From assembly GCF_019823065.1 (NCBI RefSeq), contig NZ_CP081966.1, positions 4,805,501-4,869,500 on the forward strand: 64,000 nt of DNA, in the 5' to 3' direction. Every line of letters starts with the position of its first letter. Position 1 is the first letter of the stretch. Positions 57,238 to 64,000 of the stretch are shown here, piece by piece. Below the pieces are notes generated by a model. The model had not been told where the DNA came from. It searched no databases and saw only the letters and a list, made by a program, of their open reading frames with translations. Made by a program: the position numbers and the translations under genes. Source of the stretch: Pseudomonas mosselii. GTDB taxonomy: Bacteria > Pseudomonadota > Gammaproteobacteria > Pseudomonadales > Pseudomonadaceae.

Positions 57238-58119
57238 TCAACCTCCCCGCCGCAGTACGATGCCGGTGCACCAGGCGGCCTGGGCCTTGCTCGGGCGAAT
57301 GTCGCTCCAACCGACCAGCTCGACACGGCTTACGCCATCAATGTGCAACTGCGCATCGATCCCGGAGCGGGCGACCTCGACGCCCAGGCGTCGGCGTGGA
57401 TTGACCCAGGCCTGGAGACGGCGCCGGCATTCGCTGAGGATCGCCTCGAACTCCGGGCCGTTGTCGGCCATGTGCAGCACTGCCTCGACGCGGTACGGCA
57501 GCACCTCGGCGCTGCGCACATTGACCCGGTCGGCGACCGGGCGAATATCGTCGTCGTTGAGGTAGGCGTTTACCTGCGCCAGCAGCTCGGGGCTGGCCAC
57601 GCCGTCGTTGTCCAGGCTAAGCACAGTAACGTCCACCACCGCCGGCGACGGGCTTTCGGCGGTCGCGTCGGCGACCCGCCCCGAAGCGTTGCGGGCATGG
57701 AGGATGTAGCTGTTACGCGGACCGGCGGTGGTCAGCCCTTCGTAGACCAGTTGCACCCGTTCGCGCAGGGCGTCGTCGGATTCGAGCACGGCCTCGGTCG
57801 GTGGAATCGTGCCCGGGTCCGCCGCCTGGATCACCAGGCGTTGCAGGCTGACGTTGGCCGCCAGCTGATCCAGATCGCTGCCCTGGGCATAGGCCAGTAG
57901 CAGCGCCTTGGCCGCGTCATTGATCCGTGCCCGGTTGAGCAGTTTGCGGTACGCGCCGACCTCGAGCAGCTTGGTCACCGGGTCGCTTTCCAGGTTGGCG
58001 GTCCAGCCGTCGCCCAGCTGGGCACGGAAGCTGGCCAAGTCCTCCTGGTACAGCACCTCGAAATCGAGGTCTTCAAGCAGTTGCGGAGCGGGCAGTTTCG
58101 ACAGGTCGACCTGGCTCAT
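57238..58119 (-). CDS. P2 gpJ-like baseplate wedge protein
   Basis: 293 residues (MSQVDLSKLPAPQLLEDLDFEVLYQEDL...; LVYEGLTTAGPRNSYILHARNASGRVADA), baseplate_J family. ATGA overlap with gpW. Confidence 0.96.
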   Translation of the reverse strand: MSQVDLSKLPAPQLLEDLDFEVLYQEDLASFRAQLGDGWTANLESDPVTKLLEVGAYRKLLNRARINDAAKALLLAYAQGSDLDQLAANVSLQRLVIQAADPGTIPPTEAVLESDDALRERVQLVYEGLTTAGPRNSYILHARNASGRVADATAESPSPAVVDVTVLSLDNDGVASPELLAQVNAYLNDDDIRPVADRVNVRSAEVLPYRVEAVLHMADNGPEFEAILSECRRRLQAWVNPRRRLGVEVARSGIDAQLHIDGVSRVELVGWSDIRPSKAQAAWCTGIVLRRGG

Positions 58120-58442
58120 ACCGTCACCTCCACCAGGGCGTCATCCCCCAGGTAACGACCGCTCAAGGCCAGGCTGACCTGGCCATCGAGCACCGCGACG
58201 ACCTTGACCCGCTCCAGCTTCAGCCGCGGCTCCCAGCGCCCCAGGGCCCTGGCCACCTCGGCCTGCACCGCACTCTTCCAGCCTTCGTTGACCGGCAGGT
58301 CGACGTAACGGCGCAGCTGGCTGCCGTACTCCGGACGCATGCGCCGGCTGCCCAACGGCGTGGTGAGAATGTCCTCGATGGATTGACGCAGGTGGGCCAC
58401 GCCCGACAGGGGCTGGCCGGTGCGGCGGTCCATGCCGATCAT
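58116..58442 (-). CDS. P2 gpW-like baseplate protein
   Basis: 108 residues (MIGMDRRTGQPLSGVAHLRQSIEDILTTPLGSRRMRPEYGS), gp25/gpW lysozyme-like wedge family. Confidence 0.96.
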   Translation of the reverse strand: MIGMDRRTGQPLSGVAHLRQSIEDILTTPLGSRRMRPEYGSQLRRYVDLPVNEGWKSAVQAEVARALGRWEPRLKLERVKVVAVLDGQVSLALSGRYLGDDALVEVTV

Positions 58443-58545
58443 GGGGCACCTCCTGGAATTGAGGCTCCAGGTAGCCTGTTCGGATAGCGCATGGTTATCA
58501 CCTGGCAGGCAGGAAAGGGTTGCCCGGACAAGCCGGACAGCCGTT

Positions 58546-58878
58546 TCAGGAGACGAAGTCGTAGGTCAGGGCGATGGCCGCCGTGGCGTTGTTGGCGACG
58601 GTCCACAGGCCGTAACCCGCCGGGATGAACAGCTGATAAGGCAGGGTGTACTGCGAATCAATGCCGCCGTTGATCCCGCCCATGATGGCGTGGACGCTCA
58701 TGTCACCGAGGTAGGCCGGCGCCTTCGGGCCGGTGTACAGGTTGAGGATGCCGCCGCCGGTGCACAGGGTGGCAGTGCGCAGGTACACGCCATCCTTGTT
58801 ATCCGCGGCGCTGAAGACCTGGCTGACGGCGGTTGGGTGGGCGTTGAAGAAATGCTTGCCGACTTTTACTGCTTCCAT
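58546..58878 (-). CDS. Uncharacterised 110-residue protein between spike and gpW
   Basis: MEAVKVGKHFFNAHPTAVSQVF... predicts a beta-rich, mostly hydrophilic single domain with no signal or membrane segment and no family I recognise. P. aeruginosa R-pyocin has nothing here between gpV and gpW. Good coding composition and a purine-rich ribosome site argue it is real. It is separated from gpV by a MITE-like repeat. May be a structural or cargo protein of the particle. Confidence 0.75.
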   Translation of the reverse strand: MEAVKVGKHFFNAHPTAVSQVFSAADNKDGVYLRTATLCTGGGILNLYTGPKAPAYLGDMSVHAIMGGINGGIDSQYTLPYQLFIPAGYGLWTVANNATAAIALTYDFVS

Positions 58879-58968
58879 GTTGCTTTACCTTTTGAGTCGA
58901 AATGATGGGTCGCGGCACATGCCGCGCTCATGTCGCTCAATGGCGATCTTGCTGGGCTCAAGGCCTTA

Positions 58969-59122
58969 GGCTCTGTACGAAATGTATCTGCACTCGCCCA
59001 TACTGCGTTGAAACGGGGCTCGGAATGCTCATGTACTCCAGTACAGTCGGGCGCGACCCCGGCCGTTCCGCCCCCCGTTTCGCCTTGTCTGGCCTTCGCG
59101 CAGACACATTTCGTACAGGCCT
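58969..59122. repeat. MITE-like inverted-repeat element, copy B
   Basis: About 154 bp, the reverse complement of the 24274-24411 element, with the same terminal inverted repeats and a central block of roughly 18 extra bases. Flanked by a possible direct repeat GGCCTT (58962-58967 and 59118-59123). It lies inside the late operon, 4 bp past the gpV stop. Confidence 0.85.
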
Positions 59123-59126
59123 TGGT

Positions 59127-59687
59127 TCAGTGCTTGTGGTTGGCGGTGTTGCCGGCCGTGTCGATGATCCGGCCACCGCCGTTGATGTCGCCGCTGACCG
59201 TCAGCGGGCCGTTGATGGCAACCTTGCCGGTCAGGGTGATCGACGCGGCGTCGAGAGTGATGGCGTTGTCGCTGACCACCAGGGTGCTGGCGCCGACCTT
59301 GACCGTGGCCTGGCCGCTGGGCAGCTGGATGTCATAGCGTTTGGCCTGCCAGTCGTAGGCCAGTGAGCCGCCATCGTCGAAGCGCCAGACCTCGACATGG
59401 TCGCGGTTGTCCGGCGCCGTCCCGGCATTGCCGTACAACCCCGCGACGAAGGTGCCCAAGGCCGGTTCGCCGCTGGGGCTGATCAACACGCCCTGCTCGT
59501 CCAGGCTCGGTGCCCGCCAATGGCGGGCCTTGCCGGCAGCCTGGGCATGCCAGCGCACCCAGGCGCTGGTCCAGCCGCCGCCGTCGGACACCCGTACCCG
59601 GGCCGCGGCCAGGTCCACCGCCACTACCCGGCAGGGAATCACCAGGCTGGCCAGCATGCGATCGTGCATGGCGCTGGCGTAGCTCAT
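59127..59687 (-). CDS. P2 gpV-like central spike
   Basis: 186 residues from the ATG at 59687 ([26 protein letters not shown]...). OB domain followed by a triple-stranded beta-helix needle ([43 protein letters not shown]) and a C-terminal NHKH that would bind the metal ion of the tip. It overlaps the preceding gene by 4 nt. The needle punctures the target outer membrane. Confidence 0.95.
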   Translation of the reverse strand: MSYASAMHDRMLASLVIPCRVVAVDLAAARVRVSDGGGWTSAWVRWHAQAAGKARHWRAPSLDEQGVLISPSGEPALGTFVAGLYGNAGTAPDNRDHVEVWRFDDGGSLAYDWQAKRYDIQLPSGQATVKVGASTLVVSDNAITLDAASITLTGKVAINGPLTVSGDINGGGRIIDTAGNTANHKH

Positions 59688-60181
59688 GCCAGGTCCTCCG
59701 GTGACAGGTACTTGTCCTGGTTGCCGGGCCCGGTGTCCGGCGCGAAGCCCAGCATCAGGCTGCCCGCCGGCTGGTCGGGCCAGGGCCACTGGACACTGCC
59801 CAGCAGGACCGGTTGCTCCCATTGCACCCGCCAGGAAGTGCCCTCGGCTTCGGCGAGGATGTCCCGTGCGCCCTCGACGTAATCAAGCCCCCAGGACTGC
59901 TGGCGCAGCACATCGATCAGCTGCGCCGCCAGCACGCCGGCCTGCGTCCGTGCCTGCGCGGGGGTGCCCTGGGCGGTGACGCGGGCCTCGAAGGTCGCCA
60001 TCAGCAATGAGCGACCGTCACGCAGCGCCTCGTCGCCACGCATGCGCAACACGCCATGGACCAAGGCCGGCAAGGCTGGTTCGAGCGTGACGTCGCCCTC
60101 CGTGGCGACCGTGGCGAAGGCCGGCAACGTCGCCCGCAGGGTGGAGGTGACGGCCGCGTACAACTGGGCCAGTTCGCTCAT
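59684..60181 (-). CDS. Tail completion/terminator-like protein (PA0615-like position)
   Basis: 165 residues ([29 protein letters not shown]...), helical start then beta strands, like tail terminator proteins (gpR/Gp37 type). In R-pyocin the gene at this place is PA0615. Probably ends or stabilises the tail tube. Confidence 0.75.
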   Translation of the reverse strand: MSELAQLYAAVTSTLRATLPAFATVATEGDVTLEPALPALVHGVLRMRGDEALRDGRSLLMATFEARVTAQGTPAQARTQAGVLAAQLIDVLRQQSWGLDYVEGARDILAEAEGTSWRVQWEQPVLLGSVQWPWPDQPAGSLMLGFAPDTGPGNQDKYLSPEDLA

Positions 60182-60214
60182 GCTTGTGCTCCTTGAACGC
60201 TCGGTTCGACGAAG

Positions 60215-60236
60215 GCCGGGCCCGTTAAGGCCCGGC
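60215..60236 (-). terminator. GC-rich hairpin after llpA
   Basis: GCCGGGCC-TTAACG-GGCCCGGC on the minus strand right after the llpA stop, without a T-run; may be a weak terminator or mRNA stabiliser that separates llpA from the tail genes. Confidence 0.5.
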
Positions 60237-60243
60237 GCCCGAC

Positions 60244-61273
<1,030 letters not shown>

Positions 61274-61298
61274 TCGCTTTTCTTCCTTGTTGCCACGT

Positions 61299-61646
61299 TC
61301 ATTCTTCGTCCTGGCGTACAGCCGCGGGCTGTTCGTCCAACCCCAGCCGCCGAGCGGCCCAGCGCTCGTAAAGGCCGATGGCCACGTCGGCGCCGGCCAT
61401 GGCGGTAAGGCAGCCAAAAGCGCTGGCACTCCAGATCGACATGCCGCTGGCGTACAGCAGCATGACCGTCGACACCCCGCAGACCATGCAGGCCCCCGAG
61501 CGCAGCGCCAGCCGCCTGAGCAGCCCCCAGCCGCGGGCGCCGGCCTTGTCGGCGCGCCACATCTCGCCGGAAAGTCCGCCCAGCAATGCCAGGAGGATCA
61601 CCAGCCAGAGCGGCATCTCCAGCAACGTCTGTTGCTCGTTCGTCAC
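61299..61646 (-). CDS. Holin
   Basis: 115 residues from the GTG at 61646 with AGGAG upstream. Three hydrophobic segments (about 13-25, 45-66, 70-92) and a charged C terminus, matching small holins of Pseudomonas tailocins. It sits first in the late operon, opposite end from the endolysin. Confidence 0.85.
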   Translation of the reverse strand: MTNEQQTLLEMPLWLVILLALLGGLSGEMWRADKAGARGWGLLRRLALRSGACMVCGVSTVMLLYASGMSIWSASAFGCLTAMAGADVAIGLYERWAARRLGLDEQPAAVRQDEE

Positions 61647-61717
61647 GTTCCTGTCTCCTGTGTGTTTGCCCGCCGGCGACAGGCCGGCGGATCGTGATTG
61701 GCTTGACTCGGCATTCC

Positions 61718-61741
61718 AAAAAGCCCGCTATGCAGGCTTTT
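61718..61741 (-). terminator. Leader terminator-like hairpin
   Basis: AAAAGCCTGC-ATA-GCGGGCTTTTT on the minus strand, a near-perfect 10-bp stem with T-run, about 205 nt after the predicted late start and 70 nt before the holin start. Suggests attenuation or antitermination. Confidence 0.65.
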
Positions 61742-61951
61742 CAGTAATGCGCGGTGTAACCGTCGGCCACGACTGGTGACGCCGTACGGTTGCGCTTCAA
61801 ATTGGTGACTCCGACCGCGGCCGCCTGCCCGCCGGATAACTGATCGTGGTGCTTTACGCTGCACACCCGGGCCAGTTGCCAACCCTCTGAACAGTCGAGG
61901 CCTGTTCATCGCTGCCTGTATCTCAACCGGTTTGCGTCCGGCTTGGGATAC

Positions 61952-61980
61952 ATATTATGCACTCATGCATATGCAGTCAA
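61952..61980 (-). promoter_or_regulatory. Late tailocin promoter
   Basis: Minus strand: -35 TTGACT (61980-61975), 17-bp spacer, -10 TAATAT (61957-61952). The spacer contains the palindrome TGCATATGCA. Transcription would start near 61945 and run through the whole island. Confidence 0.8.
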
Positions 61981-62025
61981 TGCACAAACTCAAATTTTTA
62001 TGCATCAGCTTTTGCTCCTATGCAT
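61965..62025. promoter_or_regulatory. Phased TGCAT operator array
   Basis: ATGCAY hexamers begin at 61980, 62000 and 62020, exactly 20 bp apart, with a further ATGCATATGCA at 61965-61975 inside the late promoter. They share ATGC/GCAT units with the operator at the repressor gene, so the repressor likely binds here. Confidence 0.6.
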
Positions 62026-62067
62026 GGAGGCCTGATCCGACGTGGATGTAGGGGGGTTCTGAGGACG

Positions 62068-62093
62068 AAAAAAAACCCGCCGAGGCGGGTTTC
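62068..62093 (-). terminator. Terminator of the repressor gene
   Basis: AACCCGCC-TCG-GGCGGGTT and T-run on the minus strand, 17 bp past the repressor stop, shielding the late promoter. Confidence 0.9.
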
Positions 62094-62109
62094 TATCGAG
62101 GCGCGGGGA

Positions 62110-62847
62110 TCAACGGGCGTACATGCCCCACCAGAAAACGTGACCGAGGAGGCTGATCTGTTCTTCCTGCATCTGCTGGAAGCTGTAGTCCTCGTCGGGG
62201 TGCTCATCGCGGTTGAAGCTGCGCAGGCGGATGCCGGTGGGCAGACGGTACACTTGTTTCACCCGCAGCTGGCCATTGTGGTTGATGGCATAAAGGTCAC
62301 CGTCGATGATGTCGCCGATGGTGCTTTTACCGGTATTGACCCCGACCGTGGCGCCATCGCGCAGCACCGGCAGCATGCTGTTGCCACGTACCGTCACGCA
62401 CTTGGCGTTGTCGAACTGCACGCCATTGTGGCGCAGGCTGCGTTTGCCGAAGCGCAAGCGAGCGTTCTCGCTTTCCTCGATGACGAATCTTCCTGATCCT
62501 GCTGCCAACTCGACCTCACGAAGAAAAGGAACGGAGACCTCGTCATCCTCGACGGGGGTTTCATCGTCCCACAGGCTGATATCGCTCAGGGCCGCGTGGC
62601 CCTGGGCGAGCGGGACCGCGTCACGGGATTCGCCGAGTTCGACACGGCCGCGCAACTGGTCGGTGCTCACGCCGAAGTACTCGGCGATCTTCGAGACGTG
62701 CTTGTCCGAAGGATCGACGATCTTCTCGCTGAGGATCCGCGACAGGGTGGATTGAGGCACGCCCGTGCGCCGATGCAGCTCTGTAGGGGACAGGCCGTGG
62801 CGGGCGAGCAGTTCTCTGAGTACGGAGGCTACGTTGCGTTTTTGCAT
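62110..62847 (-). CDS. PrtR/CI-like S24 autoprotease repressor
   Basis: 245 residues from the ATG at 62847 (MQKRNVASVLRELLARHGLSPTELHRRTG; an ATG at 62856 is possible). N-terminal HTH_XRE (3-65), linker, and a C-terminal S24/LexA peptidase domain: cleavage site Ala116-Gly117, catalytic Ser157 (GNSM) and Lys197. DNA damage activates RecA, which triggers self-cleavage and frees the late operon. No PrtN-type activator is seen. Transcript likely leaderless because promoter -10 ends just upstream of the start. Confidence 0.93.
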   Translation of the reverse strand: MQKRNVASVLRELLARHGLSPTELHRRTGVPQSTLSRILSEKIVDPSDKHVSKIAEYFGVSTDQLRGRVELGESRDAVPLAQGHAALSDISLWDDETPVEDDEVSVPFLREVELAAGSGRFVIEESENARLRFGKRSLRHNGVQFDNAKCVTVRGNSMLPVLRDGATVGVNTGKSTIGDIIDGDLYAINHNGQLRVKQVYRLPTGIRLRSFNRDEHPDEDYSFQQMQEEQISLLGHVFWWGMYAR

Positions 62848-62862
62848 AATGCGCATAATGCA
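62843..62862. promoter_or_regulatory. Operator overlapping repressor start
   Basis: TGCATAATGCGCATAATGCA is a near-palindrome (two mismatched W positions) that covers the -10 and the start codon, indicating autoregulation. Confidence 0.75.
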
Positions 62863-62883
62863 ACCGTGGAAGCGAAAATGCAA
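62855..62883 (-). promoter_or_regulatory. Repressor promoter
   Basis: Minus strand -35 TTGCAT (62883-62878), 17 bp, -10 CATTAT (62860-62855). Start of transcription predicted at 62848-62847, i.e. at the ATG. Confidence 0.7.
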
Positions 62884-63008
62884 TGGGCCCTGCAACAGGC
62901 AACCTGCGCAGATTTACCCCACCCCATCCGACCTGCGTCGACCGGAAAAAGCCTGTACCATTAGCGGTTTCGAAATTTGCCACCAGACCACCCGCTGTAA
63001 GGCCCTGA

Positions 63009-64000
63009 ATGTCTGATCTCTCCGCACACACCCCGATGATGCAGCAGTACTGGAAGCTGAAAAACCAGCACCCGGACCAGCTGATGTTCTACCGCATGGG
63101 CGATTTCTACGAGATCTTCTACGAAGATGCGAAGAAAGCCGCGAAACTGCTGGATATCACCCTGACCGCCCGCGGGCAGTCGGCGGGCCAGTCGATTCCC
63201 ATGTGCGGGATTCCGTTCCACTCGCTGGAAGGCTACCTGGCCAAGCTGGTCAAGCTCGGCGAATCGGTGGTGATCTGCGAGCAGATCGGCGACCCGGCCA
63301 CCAGCAAGGGCCCGGTGGAGCGCCAGGTGGTGCGCATCATCACCCCGGGCACGATCAGCGACGAGGCCTTGCTCGACGAGCGCCGCGACAACCTGATCGC
63401 CGCCCTGCTGGGTGACGAGCGCCTGTTCGGCCTGGCGGTGCTGGACATCACCAGCGGCAACTTCACCGTGCAGGAGATCAAGGGCTGGGAGAACCTGCTG
63501 GCCGAACTCGAGCGTATCAACCCGGTGGAACTGCTGATCCCCGACGACTGGCCGCAGGGCTTGCCGGCCGAGAAGCGCCCCGGCGCCCGCCGCCGCGCAC
63601 CGTGGGACTTCGACCGCGACACGGCGCGTAAAAGCCTCTGCCAGCAGTTCGCCACCCAGGACCTCAAGGGCTTTGGCTGCGACAAGCTGACCCTGGCCAT
63701 CGGCGCCGCCGGCTGCCTGCTGGCCTACGCCAAGGAAACCCAGCGCACCGCCCTGCCCCACTTGCGCAGCCTGCGCCACGAGCGCATGGACGACACGGTC
63801 ATCCTCGATGCCGCCAGCCGCCGCAACCTGGAGCTGGACATCAACCTGGCCGGTGGCCGTGACAACACCCTGCAATCGGTCATCGACCGTTGCCAGACCG
63901 CCATGGCCAGCCGACTGCTGACCCGCTGGCTGAACCGTCCGCTGCGCGACCTGAAGGTGCTAAAGGCCCGTCAGGATTCGATCCGCTGCCTGCTCGACGG
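63009..64000 (+). CDS. mutS: DNA mismatch repair protein MutS (5' part)
   Basis: Opens [41 protein letters not shown], with the mismatch-reading Phe-X-Glu region (FYEIF) of the N-terminal domain, and is cut by the window end after about 330 codons. Its divergent orientation to the repressor gene marks the right border of the island; mutS is a known flank of tailocin clusters in the P. putida and P. fluorescens groups. Confidence 0.97.
   Translation, partial: MSDLSAHTPMMQQYWKLKNQHPDQLMFYRMGDFYEIFYEDAKKAAKLLDITLTARGQSAGQSIPMCGIPFHSLEGYLAKLVKLGESVVICEQIGDPATSKGPVERQVVRIITPGTISDEALLDERRDNLIAALLGDERLFGLAVLDITSGNFTVQEIKGWENLLAELERINPVELLIPDDWPQGLPAEKRPGARRRAPWDFDRDTARKSLCQQFATQDLKGFGCDKLTLAIGAAGCLLAYAKETQRTALPHLRSLRHERMDDTVILDAASRRNLELDINLAGGRDNTLQSVIDRCQTAMASRLLTRWLNRPLRDLKVLKARQDSIRCLLD

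Larger units (their letters stand above)
61647..62067. other. Non-coding leader and control region of the late operon
   Basis: About 420 bp without a credible gene, holding the late promoter, iterated TGCAT sites and a leader hairpin (see separate entries). An 88-codon arginine-rich frame (61643-61909, minus) is judged spurious. Confidence 0.7.

Noticed and set aside
61643..61909. 88-codon minus-strand frame in the late leader, ending at the holin start
   Set aside because: Arg/Gly/Pro-rich composition, no convincing ribosome site, and it runs through the terminator-like hairpin; kept only as a remote possibility of a leader peptide.

Overview
The window looks like a chromosomal segment of a Pseudomonas, most likely of the P. 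putida group and possibly P. mosselii. Reasons are the high GC content, Pseudomonas-type gene order (aspS-yebC-ruvCAB-ybgC; mprF with its lipid hydrolase; fpr/finR; dgkA-erdR; recA-recX-pncC), P. putida-type REP palindromes, and a lectin-like bacteriocin that I recognise as very close to LlpA (putidacin L1) of strain BW11M1. Recognition is from memory, not from a search.

Region 1 (1-34.1 kb) is core genome. On the minus strand lie aspS, yebC, ruvC, ruvA, ruvB and the 3'-truncated ybgC. Next come a Dps-like protein, a membrane/cold-shock fusion, slyX, a HIT protein, an OprD-family porin behind a sigma-54-type promoter, proS, a lipoprotein, dinB with a LexA box, three tandem initiator tRNA genes, mprF plus an aminoacyl-lipid hydrolase homologue, kup, rimO, a GNAT enzyme, a degenerate pseudouridine-synthase-like protein, a DUF1456 protein, trmO, fpr/finR, dgkA, erdR, a DTW-domain tRNA modification enzyme, ppnN, recX, recA (LexA box) and pncC/cinA.

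Region 2 (34.1-62.9 kb) is a tailocin island inserted between pncC/recA and mutS. It has no capsid, portal, terminase, integrase or replication genes. It reads almost entirely on the minus strand as one late unit: a repressor with an S24 autoprotease domain and a strong operator-overlapped promoter, then holin, a Com-type zinc ribbon, llpA, a P2-like contractile tail (R, V, W, J, I, fibre, chaperone, FI sheath, FII tube, E/E', tape measure, U, X, D), then a second contractile tail of Mu-like ancestry (gp37, gp38, sheath, tube, gp41 with -1 frameshift, tape measure, N, P, gp45-gp48, fibre, chaperone), then a second Com protein, a GH19 endolysin and nested Rz/Rz1 spanins. The order of the P2-like module matches the P. 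aeruginosa R-pyocin; the Mu-like module sits exactly between its gpD and its lysin. Two contractile killing particles of different ancestry plus a lectin bacteriocin therefore appear to share one switch and one lysis system whose parts lie at opposite ends of the unit.

Region 3 (63.0-64 kb) is the 5' part of mutS. How it should work (inference): DNA damage activates RecA (encoded in the flank), the repressor self-cleaves, the late promoter fires, both particles and LlpA are made, and holin, endolysin and spanins release them. The most interesting points are the dual-ancestry tail island, the pairing of com genes with llpA and endolysin, two recoding signals, a duplicated tape-measure block, a 20-bp-phased operator array, and two copies of a MITE-like element, one of them inside the tailocin operon.
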